Part shown: piece by piece, positions 25,333 to 37,640 of the stretch
Layout of the letters: the number at the start of each line of letters is the position of its first letter
How positions within the stretch are numbered: position 1 is the first letter of the stretch
Assembly: GCF_905475345.1 (NCBI RefSeq)
Contig: NC_066587.1
Span: 12,069,558 to 12,133,557 of the forward strand
DNA from: Vespula vulgaris
Lineage: Eukaryota; Arthropoda; Insecta; Hymenoptera; Vespidae
Direction of reading: 5' to 3'
DNA: 64,000 nt
The notes under the pieces: generated by a model
Told to the model about the DNA's origin: nothing
The model's input: only the letters and a program-made list of their open reading frames with translations
Database searches by the model: none
Made by a program: the position numbers and the translations under genes

Positions 25333-27198
25333 ATGGATGGCATTGGGTTATATCATACATTTTTACAAACACATCAACCGCAACTTAAGTCTTCCGGAAT
25401 ACCAAAAATATTTTGGGAAGCTGTATTTAATAAATTAAAAAATCAAGATTTCGATGCAGGTCTTGTATTTCAATTAGCAAGAATCGATTATGAAGACAAT
25501 GAAAGAGAACCAATAGATCCTGTATGGAAATTATTTGTTTCTGCAGAAAATGGTATCTCTGTGAGAGATCCAAATAATATATATTTGGTGGATCATGCAT
25601 GGAGTTACGATACCCTTCATGCGAGACAAAATTTAACAAATGTACCAGGCCTTTTAGACCGAATGTGCTCTCTTATGGGATATGATATTGAAAATGAGGA
25701 GCAAGAAAAGATTGAATATGTATTGAAAGAAATGTGGAGGTATAATCAATCATTTTCTTTAAACAGTGGCTCCGTAGAAGATAGAATGCCTATTTGGTAT
25801 ATAATGGACGAACTTGGATCTGCTATAAACCATAGTGACGATCCTAACTTTAGAACTGTACCATTTCTTTATTTACCAGAAGGTGTAACATATACGCTTT
25901 TATTTCCTGTAAAGAATGTAAAGTTCGAAGAAGAAGTTACCAGAGATTTTGTGGAAGGTCAAACTAATGATTTGAAGAAAAGACAAGCGTTACTATTACC
26001 ATGGGTAGATAATTCTTTCATCAATAAAAGTTTTATTCAAGAGAAACCAAACGAAGACTATTTTCTGGCTGGTCATATATTAGAAAATATGCCAGAAAAA
26101 ATAAATGTAGAAGCTATTGTACGAAGACCAAATGAAAAACTTAAAGTTTATTCTCAATATAATTATGTAAATAATTATTTAACGGATTCTGCATTTGAAA
26201 TCGTAGAAAGGGAAGAAGATGCAGATATTTTATGGTACACATCTCATTTCAAGGAATACAAAGAATTAAGTATTCGTGCGCCTCATGTTTTTGTGAATCA
26301 ATTTCCTTTCGAAAACGTTTTGACAATAAAGGATCTTTTATGCATCGTATGTAGACGCAAGGCATTAGAAAAATCTTACGATGCGGATACACTCGAAACT
26401 TATCCGGTATGGTTACCAACGACATTTAATTTGAGCACGGAATTGGTACAATTCGTCGCGTATTTTGAACAACGGGAATCGAAAAATTTAGAAAACTTTT
26501 GGATTTGCAAACCATGGAATTTGGCAAGAGGATTGGATACTCATATCACAAGCAATCTATTCCACATTTTAAGACTACCTAGTACTGGTCCGAAAATTGC
26601 ACAAAGGTATATATCAAAACCTGTATTATATGATAGACCAGACGTAGGTTTAGTTAAGTTCGATATACGATACGTCGTCATGCTAAGATCTGTCTCACCA
26701 TTGAAAGCATACGCCTATGCTAATTTTTTCCTGAGATTTGCTAACAAAGAGTTTGCTTTAAACAATTTCGACGTGTATGAACAGCACTTTACGGTGATGA
26801 ATTATTCCGAAAATACTCAACTTTGCCATTTGAAATGTGCTGATTTTATTCTGGAATGGGAAAAGCAGTATCCTGATTACCCTTGGACGACGTTTGTCGA
26901 GCCAACAATTTTAAGCATGTTTAAGGACGTTTTTGAAGCCGCAGTCGCAGCACAACCACCAAAAGGAATTGCTCATTCTCCTCAAAGCAGGGCCGTTTAC
27001 GCCGTCGATTTGATGCTGGAATGGAAGAAGGATAAGATGCAACCGGTTCTTCTAGAAGTTAATTTTGCGCCGGATTGTAAAAGAGCTTGTGAATATTATC
27101 CAGACTTTTATAACGATATATTTAGATGCCTTTTCTTAGATGATTATCATTCTGACGTCTTCCATGACTTATTCCCGGTGTCATCGTCGGACAATTAA
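25333..27198 (+). CDS. TTLL12: Tubulin-tyrosine-ligase-like protein 12
   Basis: A single coding exon of 621 residues (human TTLL12 has 644). I start at 25333 (MDGIGLYHTFLQTHQPQL) because the codons before it are a splice-acceptor tract. The N-terminal half fits the SET-like region of TTLL12. The C-terminal half is the TTL ATP-grasp-like domain: NFWICKPWNLARGLDT near residue 388, YISKPVLYDRPDVGLVKFDI near 430, and PVLLEVNFAPDCKRACEYYP near 570, with the Glu and Asn expected to hold metal and nucleotide. Known for the family: TTLL12 lacks clear tyrosine-ligase activity in tests, and has been linked to tubulin and histone modification and to damping of RIG-I-type antiviral signalling in vertebrates. 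Its role in insects is not shown by sequence. Divergent neighbour of flightless-I. Confidence 0.95.
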   Translation: MDGIGLYHTFLQTHQPQLKSSGIPKIFWEAVFNKLKNQDFDAGLVFQLARIDYEDNEREPIDPVWKLFVSAENGISVRDPNNIYLVDHAWSYDTLHARQNLTNVPGLLDRMCSLMGYDIENEEQEKIEYVLKEMWRYNQSFSLNSGSVEDRMPIWYIMDELGSAINHSDDPNFRTVPFLYLPEGVTYTLLFPVKNVKFEEEVTRDFVEGQTNDLKKRQALLLPWVDNSFINKSFIQEKPNEDYFLAGHILENMPEKINVEAIVRRPNEKLKVYSQYNYVNNYLTDSAFEIVEREEDADILWYTSHFKEYKELSIRAPHVFVNQFPFENVLTIKDLLCIVCRRKALEKSYDADTLETYPVWLPTTFNLSTELVQFVAYFEQRESKNLENFWICKPWNLARGLDTHITSNLFHILRLPSTGPKIAQRYISKPVLYDRPDVGLVKFDIRYVVMLRSVSPLKAYAYANFFLRFANKEFALNNFDVYEQHFTVMNYSENTQLCHLKCADFILEWEKQYPDYPWTTFVEPTILSMFKDVFEAAVAAQPPKGIAHSPQSRAVYAVDLMLEWKKDKMQPVLLEVNFAPDCKRACEYYPDFYNDIFRCLFLDDYHSDVFHDLFPVSSSDN

Positions 27199-27485
27199 AT
27201 ATTGTTATTCATTGGACTCTAAAAACAAAGTATATCCCAAGTGTAATCCATTTTCATAAGTATCGAAAAGCTATTAGCGACAGTAGCAAGAATATTGCTG
27301 TCGCAACCAAGGGCGTTTATTTATTTAGAATACGAGAGCCTTGCATTTCGTATGCGCTAATGAGGAGAAGTAGCTATGGTTAATCTGTATATACGAGCGT
27401 TAAAGGTACATCTGCAACCTGAATTATTCGTACCTTGCATAAATTGACACTACTGTAGGAAGTCTGCCGCAACACTTAATGGAAT

Positions 27486-27491
27486 AATAAA
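27486..27491 (+). promoter_or_regulatory. Candidate poly(A) signal AATAAA of TTLL12
   Basis: First canonical AATAAA after the TTLL12 stop, about 290 bases downstream. An ATTAAA also overlaps the stop codon itself at about 27195. Confidence 0.4.
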
Positions 27492-27499
27492 CGAGGAAA

Positions 27500-28740
27500 C
27501 AATTAGAGCAGTTTCATGACATAGCTCATGGTCACCATGTAACCTGGTGCTCTGGTACCATAGGGTTAGACACTGTTAATGGAGAAAGGCCTATACACGG
27601 TACTACTTATAATATATCTCCAGTCGTTCGTCTGCTATGAAATTTGACTATCAACAGAAGTTGACTAGTTAATCTTAGCAAACGTAATACAATTATACGA
27701 GTTTTGTTTTCTTAGAAAGAAAATAAATAACTAAAATTTAATATGAACGTATGGAAAAGTTGGATCGCATGTTTGGACGATCGAACGCGAGCTTTGGAAA
27801 AGTTATATCACGCTTTCGAGAAGTATTTCAGGTCGACATATTTATACCATTTTTATTGGACGATGTGTCGCTTCATTTTGTATTTATTACACAGTTAAAA
27901 TTTATAGGTATACCTTGTCTGTGAATACATCGTTAACCCGAGCGATTATTTTTTAAATTATTTTTTGTTTGCTCGCTTTCAGCGCGCCCGCTTGGTCTCT
28001 CTGCGTCGACTACAATCATTCCCGGTAATAACGGAATTGCACAGTGTATTTTGTTAATTATCTTCGTATCCGTTATTCGCTTGTTTGACAATGCCGCTCA
28101 ACAGTGCACGTATCCGTGAAAGCATTGTTCTCATATTTTCCCTAGTAAATACGAGTTTTTAAGTTTCTCTAGATTAATGTTATATACACACGTAATGCTT
28201 GAATGAATTCAATGATAACATCCTGTAATGTTTTTATTTTCTTTTATTTTTAAACGTTATACAACATACCGTTAATCTATTAGCGCGTTATTGTTACGTA
28301 TAAATATACAAAAAGTTCAGTATTATATGAAATTATTCATCTAAAGATATCGATAATTTCGTGAATTATATTAAAATCTTTTCCATTCTATAATCTCGCT
28401 CACAACGTATTACACGAAGTCTTCGCATTTGTTAACCGTGCATGGCAGAGAAACATTTGTAAAAGTTTATAACATTTGTAACTTAGGCGTTTGTAAAATG
28501 TTTATAAAAGCCTACAACAAAACTAACTGGATAAATATTATTTATCAAATACCATTCATCAAATTCTAAACGTTTACATATATAAGATCGTTCCATATTA
28601 AATTATACATTTTCAATATTAAATTTATAATTATAGAGAACCTTCGGGTCGATATATAGTTCGATATTAATTATAATTCTGGAAAGTAACTCGTTTCTTT
28701 TCATATTATAATAAGATAGAAGATATTTACATCGAAAATA
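27500..28740. other. Gene-free AT-rich interval
   Basis: No coding region, tandem repeat or RNA gene that I can support. Mostly unique AT-rich DNA. Confidence 0.5.
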
Positions 28741-29080
28741 AAGGAATCGAGCATGAAATTAGCGGGTGGTCGTAGAGGGTGGTTTATAGCGAGCTGTTTA
28801 GTTCGAGGGTGCCGTTGAGTGATGCGTGTGGCTCCAGTTAGTCGGCGGTATTCCTCAGCACGTGACATACCGTGCAAGCAGCCAACCTAGCGAAAGAAAG
28901 AAAAGCAAAGAGAAGCATCGTTTTCCACGAATGCGAGCCGCCACCACTACTAGCACCATCACCATCACCATCAGCATCACCATCGCCATCAGCACACCAT
29001 CACCAACACGTTAAACCGTTGTCGGTATCGCCGACAAGCCGTCTGGCGCGTGTGCATCGTTGCACCTGCACCTACTAACT
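28741..29080 (+). other. Candidate non-coding first exon or promoter on the plus strand
   Basis: A sharply GC- and CpG-richer block in AT-rich surroundings, with a CACCAT/CATCAC repeat at about 28960-29005. It contains two overlapping short frames without a domain. The composition is that of a transcription start region with a 5' untranslated exon, but no partner coding exon is visible downstream on this strand. Confidence 0.3.
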
Positions 29081-29799
29081 CGCGCTGCAATTTCATCTAC
29101 GCGAATTACGTATTACGTTAACTCGGAGACGTTTTCATATATGTATGTATACACATATGTATGTATATAAATACGTATGTAAATATAAAAGTACAGTCAA
29201 CGGCACAAAACTTTTTCGATTCCTCGCCAACGAATAAAATATTATCCTCTTCTTTATTTTTGTAGAGTATTACTTTTACATTTATTACACTTGTTATCGT
29301 CGGAAGGATTTTATTTTTACTATAAATGTAAATATACTGGAATATGATATTTCAATGAAATAAACGCGTTCGTATTGTTCGATTAATAATCGATCTTTAT
29401 TAATCGATAAATGATCCTAGCGGTGTATTCATTAAATGAATTATAATTATATTCCTTTCCCATTTCCGTTAATTATTTTATTATTATAAATTATAATTAT
29501 ACTTGAATTCCTACCATCAGAATTGTTTAATTAATTTATTTTAATACGATCACTGGCTTATTATTTATACTATATTTTTACATCAGAGATTCAATACGTA
29601 CATGTTACTTAACAATAATTAAATATAAATTATACCAATTTACTGCGATTTTAATTCCATTAAAAATTTTCAAGAATGCCAATAATTTAATCATTTTCTC
29701 TATTTCATTTGAACATTATTACAAAGATTCGTTTAATGAATTACATTCTATTACAAAAAAAAGGAAGAAAGAGAAGAGAAAAAACAATAACAAAAATAA

Positions 29800-29860
29800 A
29801 TAAATAAATAAATAAATAAACAGAACAGAAAAGAACAGAAAAGAACAGAAAAGAAAAGAA
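29800..29860. repeat. (AAAT)n followed by AGAACAGAAA repeat
   Basis: About six AAAT units run directly into about three copies of a 10-bp purine unit. Confidence 0.85.
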
Positions 29861-30065
29861 AAAGAAACGAAAGAGGTACAATTCCCTTTTTCTCCTCCTC
29901 CTCCTTCTTCTTCTTCTTCTCGTTAATTCGTGATCGCGTGTCGCTCGAATACGATTATGTAAATTATAAAGAAATTAGGAGGACTTGATGCCGTTGACTG
30001 TACTTTTGCGTATGACGTGTACATTCTCGGTTTAAGTTCTCGTAACTTTTCTAGCAGTATTCGTT

Positions 30066-30168
30066 TCTCCTCCTCCTCCTCATCGTCGTCGTCGTCGTCC
30101 TCGTCGTCGTCGTCGACGTCGTTGTCGTTGTCGTCGTAGTCGTAGTCGTCGTCGTCGTCGTGGTCGGT
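30066..30168. repeat. (CGT)n trinucleotide array
   Basis: Interrupted TCC and CGT triplets of about 100 bp. On the minus strand one frame reads as an Asp/Glu run; I do not treat it as a gene. Confidence 0.85.
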
Positions 30169-31114
30169 AATCATGGCAATTAAGCAAATGAGTTCTACGT
30201 ATAGGGACGTCGATAATGAGGGCGTCGCGGCGCTCGAGACAAACGGAGCTATTTCGCGGGCGCGACTAACCCTCTTGGCCCTCTCTCCGTTTTCTCCACA
30301 CCAATGTCGAGAGTATCCGAAGTCGAGAGTTTCTCTTTTTCTGTTTTTTTTTTCCTTTTTCATCTTTTTTCAGAGTCTCTTGACGATCGTACTACCGTCG
30401 GAATCCATCACGGCGCTTACTCACATTGGTATATCGGATGACTCCCAGACGAGTCGGTTCAAATCTCGAGCTATTTCACTAGTTTCTCTCTATTCGCAAT
30501 ACCAAAGCGCCAATCCATTTCCTTTCGTATCGTTTTCTCTTTTACTCTTTCTCTCTATCTCTCTCTTTTTCTCTCTTTCTTCGTGTAATCATGATTTAAA
30601 ACGAATCAACGTTTATCGCGTTTATTTATGTAAATTGCTTATTATAAAAATATAAGGTAAACGTAAATATGTGAATATATTTATTTTTATACAAAATCGA
30701 CAACTAATTATAATACGATCTCCGATAATCGTATGTATAGAGGTAAACCGTGAAAATGAACAAACTTTATGGAACATTTGAGAATTTCTCGCTAAATTCT
30801 CATATATAAGCGTGAGATAATTTGTAGATGTATATTATACATGGATCATATACTATGAATATATATCATATAGAAACGTGGAAATGTTTTCATTTCATGC
30901 TTTCTTTATAAGATATTTGTACGGTATACGAAGCAAATCGTGGTATCAGTGGGATTGCAGTTTCTATGCCTTTGATATCTTCTGTTTATCTTCATTTCAT
31001 ATGAGCAATACGATCATTTAAAAAATTAACGTTATTTCTTTTTAATGCGGTAGCATTATCTATCCGCTACCACGTATTTTATGTCTGCTTTTTTCTTTTT
31101 CTTTCTCTTTCTGT

Positions 31115-31115
<1 letters not shown>

Positions 31116-31171
<56 letters not shown>
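31116..31171. repeat. (CT)n microsatellite
   Basis: About 28 perfect CT units. A (GA)n array of opposite polarity follows 100 bp later. Confidence 0.95.
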
Positions 31172-31173
<2 letters not shown>

Positions 31174-31267
31174 CTTAACCTTTGTGACCAGAATAGAGGT
31201 AGAACTTCGAGCGCATTTTTCAGTTGCGTTTAGTCCCTTTTACTCTTTCTTTCTCTTTTTTTTATAC

Positions 31268-31270
<3 letters not shown>

Positions 31271-31305
<35 letters not shown>
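31271..31305. repeat. (GA)n microsatellite
   Basis: About 17 perfect GA units, complementary to the preceding CT array. Confidence 0.95.
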
Positions 31306-31309
<4 letters not shown>

Positions 31310-32348
31310 AACCGGGGGTAGTGCCGCAATTAAAATAGTAAATTGTTCTCCAGTCACGTGCGTACAAGGGAGAAAAAGACGATTTCGCGAAATTCTACTC
31401 TGCTTTTATAGAAACGAGGTCGACTTTAATATTCCCGAGATATCGATACTTGTGTCAGTAAACAGAAAGAAAAGGAAAGAATGAGAGCTATTGTTAGATA
31501 TACATAATATATTGACAGATGACGAATATATTTTAAGAATCGATTATTAAATAATTATGTTTTATAATAATTTATAGATGCTTTTAAATAGAAATCCATC
31601 TATCGTTATTTAGATTTTTGCAATATTAGAAGAATTGAAAATTCTCGAAAATGTTTGAAATATACAATTTTCATTGTTCGAAAAATACAAAATAATAGAA
31701 AGAACAAATAATATTTCTAAATAATAAATAATAATTGAATAAACCAGACCGTATGCGTATTTTTAGCGTACTACCGTAACATTCGTTTTAAATACGCTTT
31801 AATTGTGTTTCTTTTAGTTTCTTTGTTATTTTTTTTCAAAGTGGCATAAACAAGGCCCTCGTTTTTCACTTTTAATTGGCTTTGCGTTAAACGATATTTT
31901 TCTAAAAGTATTGTAAGGGCAAATTTTTAATATCAATAGTTTTTATTTAATTAAATAAAACTAAAAGTAATTACGAGCAACGCGTACGTTTCGGAGATAA
32001 AAGACGACGTTATTTCATCTTATTCTCCCTTATTCGAAGTAAAAAAAAAAAAAAGAGCGCTAACGAAACAGTATTACTCCATATAATACTCTGTACAATT
32101 ATGTACTCTGCGGTCAGTGGCTGCGTAACGTATGATAAAACAGTTGAATTTCCGTTTTTCCCTAATTTTCAGCTTCTCTTCTTCTCTTTTTTCGTACTTT
32201 TACAATGTACATACAAGTTTGGTTAAAGGATGGCGTACGAAGTCAACGATAGTATCCATATGTGTGCACCTGTAATTAGAAGACCAAGCTCGAGTAAACG
32301 TGCGAATTTCATACGGTGCTGTAATAAATACTGCTGCATTACGTTTTC

Positions 32349-32358
32349 GAGAGAGAGA

Positions 32359-32409
<51 letters not shown>
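32349..32409. repeat. (GA)n microsatellite
   Basis: About 60 bp of GA units with a few AAA interruptions at the start. Confidence 0.95.
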
Positions 32410-32411
<2 letters not shown>

Positions 32412-33025
32412 GAAGAGATAGACGAATGCCAGTTACAAATACACGAGCAGCTTCGTGCCATTTGTATTAAAACGAACTAAGAAGAGGTAATTTGCACGAC
32501 GAAAGCTATTTCGGTTGAGCGATTAAATAACGTTGAAGAGTTAGCGTACGATTTTTCGTGATTAAAATTTTCGTGATTAATATTTCGATTAAAAGTTAGT
32601 ACTGTAGCATAAAGTTAAATATGATACGGAGTTAAAATAAATACAAAATAAATTCGAGGAAGGCTTTGACGATTCCTTATTAATATTTAGTATTCATCGT
32701 TATATTTTATTTTAGATTATGCTTTCCACATACATGGAATTATTCGCGTGAAAGAAAATAAAGTGAGAAAGCGGTCACAGAAATTATGTTAATAACAAGA
32801 CATATATAATTCGATATAAATTAATTATTTAACGAAAAGAGAACTTGTGTGTTGAACGTTTACGGGATATAAATATTTCGTTTGATAGAGGAAGATTCGT
32901 CGGAGAAAAAAATTGCAATTAGCGTTGATGGAAGTTCAGTGTAGAGAACAGCTGAGCTTGTGCGACTTCATCCGACGTGCATTATTGCATCTGAGGATGT
33001 CAGTATCTTCTCTTTTATTATTCGA

Positions 33026-33033
<8 letters not shown>

Positions 33034-33077
<44 letters not shown>
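33034..33077. repeat. (CT)n microsatellite
   Basis: About 21 perfect CT units. Confidence 0.95.
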
Positions 33078-33081
<4 letters not shown>

Positions 33082-33330
33082 TTTCTTATTTCCTTTTCCT
33101 CTCATATACTACTATGAGTCGCATATATCCACGTGGCTTCTCTCTTCTTGGACCAGACTCCTGCGGAGAACAGGCTTCATTACGTCGCCATAAATCACAC
33201 GAGGTACGCACCTTATAACCTCGGCACATCGTACGGCTACTGTACCTCTTGCTATTATTAATTACTGTTACTATAAGCTGCTAATAAAAAGTATAAAGAG
33301 GAAACATATATATATGATATATACTATACA

Positions 33331-33367
<37 letters not shown>

Positions 33368-36300
33368 AACTTTTATAATTATGAAGATAGATAAAATATA
33401 TTAAATAAAAAAAGAAAATGCGAATAAAAGTTATGAATTTTTTTTTCTAATAAGCACTTCTCTTTTCACAAATCGAATTTTATTTATAATATAACAATAA
33501 ATAAACATTTTTACGATATATCGATCGCTTTTATTATTATCTCAGTAAAGGGTGAAGCTCTTTTTTCTTCGTTAAAGTACGTTCTAGACACGTGACACAG
33601 GAGATCATCGATGATAGCGGTCGCGAGGATCATAAACGCGCTGTTACTTCATCGTTTTAACAAAGGATTTGCATCGGTTAACGCCTCATCGTTGGGAAAC
33701 CATAGAGCCAGCCGGCCGATATCCCACGATCGAAATATCATTATTTCCATTTTACACCCTCGAAAACTCGATAATGCTTTCCCGTAATTGACTCGGCTCA
33801 ATGAATGACCGCGGCATGGGGAACCTTCGTCATTGTGGTTAATGACAGGATTAAAACAGTGCTCGACCGATCCCGGCTGCATTTAATTATTACTGCCAAT
33901 CCCCCTCCTTGTTGCTATTCTGCGTCCTCTTCTATCATTGCTTGGATATGTCGGCTAGAATATGTATTCAAAATATAACTAGCTTCTATGGACCATTCAG
34001 TCTATTCAAATTTCATATTTGTAGACGATGATTATGTTATTGTAAATGATTAAAAAAGAAAAGGGTGAATTAGAACAAGTGAACGAGTAACAACGACAAT
34101 TTCTGTGATTCAATTTTCTTATTAACTTGGTGCCGCAACGATAATGATAAATATTTAACAACGAAAAGAGACGAATGCAATTAAGATGTAATATCATTTT
34201 TTAATGAACGATACAACGATTCTTTCCTTTCTTTTTAGATTACTTCTAACTATATAACATTGGGGTGGGTATTGTCAAGATCGTTTTGCAAAAGGAAAAA
34301 TAGAAAAGAAATTACGTGATCTTTTACTTTGATCATCTCTTCTTTTTCTCGAGAACTATAATAACATGACACTCGCTAAGATTCCATTTATTGTTAGAAG
34401 CGTGAAGAGACTGGCCATTTCCGTGTCGAAGCGAACAAAGTAAGCGTGTTTTCGCTTTCTTTCTCTCTCCCTTTTTCTCTTTCTTTCTTTTTCCTTGGAC
34501 TACTTATTCCGAGGAAGAAAGTTTCTTTCAAGTAGTTATAATCGCAGTAGAAGGTAAAGCTTCGTTACCAGGATGTTATACACGCGATCCTTGGAAGGCG
34601 AAGCTGGCATTAGAGACGCAACGACATAGAGGTAGCAACTATTACCTTGTCCTCTCTCCAACAGCGCCACTAACACTTCTCCCAGCAGCTCTTGTCGAGT
34701 CTCGTTGTTGCATTCGTTGCTAGCAGGTAGATTATACATGCATGGAAAGGTGCAGCTGCACCAAGAGAACCTTCCTTTTCACTTTGCTCTTTCTCGCGCA
34801 ATAGAAAAAGAGAGAGAAAAAGTGGTGAGAGACAGAGGGTAGAAAAAGAAAGAGCGAGCGAGTAATGTATGGAGAAGAGTACGTGGACCATCCATTGCGC
34901 AATTAGTGTAGTCGGTGGTTTTTTCTTTTTTTTTTATCCTCATTCTCGTTTCCACTTGCAGCCATGTGCCTGACGTTGAACGTCGAGGACGTATACTAGG
35001 ATGCTAGAGTATACTTAGTACTAGAGAGGAAGAAAAAGGAATAAGTCGGTCGCACGACCGTAGTCGAATGTCCGTCGTAATCTTCCGAGTTCAAAAGGTA
35101 ACGAAGGGGTACAAAACAAAAAGATCTAGGGCAGTGTGCATTTTTCAAAATGTAAAAGGCTCGCACGTGGAAAATTGTCCCACCGCAGCTAGATTGAAGA
35201 AAAGGTACTGGCGAATGTAAAGAAGAAAGGCTAGACAGAGAGAAAGAAAGAGAGAAGCATGGTTGTAGAAGAAGAGAGAACTTCCGGTTAGTCAAGGTAC
35301 TTGCATCCGGTCGGCAAGCTGGGCTTTCCTTTCTTTACCTCGCTGAATCGTGACCTCTTAATTTCGCCTCCGACCAAGTCGCGACATTTTTCTCTTCCAA
35401 TGCCACCGAGCTCATTCTTCTTTCTTTCTTTCTCGTTAACTTACCACGATCTTTTCCTTATTTCTCTCCGTGTTTCCCCTGTTTCTTTCGTTTCCTCTTT
35501 TTATTCTCTCGTTAACGATAAAACGTAAATTCGTATTCTCTAGCCAAGATTTAACTTTTATCTTTCGTATCTTCTTCGAAACGAAATTGATGATAAAATT
35601 TGCAGGGTAGCGTTGTTGAATCAATTTCATTTTAATTTCCATATCGATAAAAATAATTAGATGGAAAAGTAGAAACTTGGTGGATTTTGGTTATTCTATG
35701 AGATATTAATAATTCAACTTTCTTGGTTTGGAAATTTTTTATATATTCTTATTTCTAGATTTAGATTCATATTCGATCAAGTTATTTCTACGTCGCTTAT
35801 TTTAAACTTACCTTATTTAATAATGAACGCGAAGTATATAAATTCGATTTAACTTTTGCCATTTCATCGTTTATACCACCCACTATTTCGATATTCGAAA
35901 ACTATATGGACGACGAAAACACTTGAGTAAATGCAAAATTAATTAATTCATTGGAAGTGAGAAAAATCCAATTTAATGGATGAGAAAGAGGAAGAGACAG
36001 GGTTGGTACGTATCCTATTAATGAGACTTCTCAACGTTAAATTAATAAGCCTTTTTCTCTTTTTCTAGATCCACGACGACGATGGTAATGCGAACGCGCT
36101 GCTGCCTTCGATGGATGCTGAAAACAGGGATAGAAAACGAACTGTTCCCCCATCTTTTCTTTTTTACTGTTTTGTGGCTAATTAGTTTTACCTCCGGTTC
36201 GAAGTGAATTTTCCATCTGCCTCTTTATTCTTTCTCCTCCTGTCCTCTTTTTCTTGTTCCATTGTGGATGATCCGACAATTCTCTTGATGATGGAATACT

Positions 36301-36433
36301 GAGGAAAGGGGAGAGGGAATGGAGTTGAGAGAACAGAGATACATATTATGATCGATGGTTTACAAACCTCTCTTTTCTCTACGTGTTCTCTTTCTCTCCT
36401 TCTTTTGTTTTCCTTCTCTTTATGCATTTATGT

Positions 36434-36453
36434 GCGCGCGCGCGCGCGCGCGC
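36434..36453. repeat. (GC)n dinucleotide run
   Basis: Ten GC units, a rare repeat type in AT-rich DNA and able to adopt left-handed Z-DNA. Confidence 0.9.
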
Positions 36454-36830
36454 ATGTATCTATTCAACGTAATTAGATACCCGCTGTTTTTTCTTTCTCT
36501 CTCTTTCTCTACTTCCTCTGGCAAAAGGAACCCAAGCTCCGTGTATGACTAGCAGGATTTCCGATTCGAGGTCGTTCCATTATAAATGGAAAATAAATTT
36601 CATTGTTAACAACAGGCAGGACCGGTGGCCCGTATAATTTATGCGCCGATATGCACGACGCGCGTACACCCGACGAAATCCTATTTATATTTTCGCCGAC
36701 GCAAAGCTATTTAACGTCGTTGTTCTTCCGTGCCTCCATTATTACAGGTTTTTCATGGAAAATCACCGTTCGAATCCTATGGTACCTTTGTTGAACAAAT
36801 TGAACAAATTCGAATACCTACTATTTGTTG

Positions 36831-36832
<2 letters not shown>

Positions 36833-36867
<35 letters not shown>

Positions 36868-36882
36868 CATTATTATTATTTT
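36833..36882. repeat. (ATT)n microsatellite
   Basis: About 16 ATT units with one CAT, followed by about 75 bp of T-rich DNA. Confidence 0.9.
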
Positions 36883-37590
36883 TCTTTTATTTATATATTT
36901 TTTATTTTTTTTTTTTATCGTTTTATTTCTTTTTTCTTTTTTTCTTTTTTATTAGGATAGGAATGGAGAGCGTTGTAATGAAGGAGATGACAGTCACCGA
37001 TGAAATCGAATAGTACAATAAATCGTTTATTAGTACGAAGGTGTGATAGTGTTTCTCGAGGCTTTACCTCAAGCTGACATTTTTTTTCTCTTTTTTCTTT
37101 CTTCTTTCTTTTTTTTTTATCTTTTTCTTTTTTTTTGTTTTTTATTTCGTGAGTTAAAAGTGAACGTTGTGATACCGGTGAGATGAATGAGTGTGACAGA
37201 TCTTTTTTTTTTTTTTGTCATATTCTTTTTAAAGGTGACGTAAGAGATAGATGTTAGAGCTAGTTACCCTGTTCTGCGAGCTGGCGTTTCTCCTTTTCCC
37301 ATCCGGCGGATCGTACGAGAATTTATTGACTTGAAATTTTTCGACTAGGCGCTTTCATCTACTTTTCCTTATTCTCTTTCTTTCTTTCATTCGTTCTTTC
37401 GTTCATTCCCACATGCACTTTTCTCTCTTTCTCTCTTTCTCTCTCTCTGTCTTCGATCAATTTCATATTTCTCGTTCGATTTCGCACTTGTCTACACCCT
37501 TATCGATTCGCGATACACAATAAATGCATGTGTATATACTAATGTAGCGTATCGATGTAATATACACGTTTACATATATATATATGTGTA

Positions 37591-37597
<7 letters not shown>

Positions 37598-37637
<40 letters not shown>
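37598..37637. repeat. (TA)n microsatellite
   Basis: About 20 perfect TA units after a TG/TA mixed stretch. Confidence 0.9.

Positions 37638-37640
<3 letters not shown>

Noticed and set aside
29923..30363. Minus-strand frame with an Asp/Glu run
   Set aside because: The acidic run is a reading of the (CGT)n array. The short flanking part is too little to support a gene.
30440..30480. B-box-like GGTTCAAATCT
   Set aside because: No matching A box and no acceptor stem, so not a tRNA gene.
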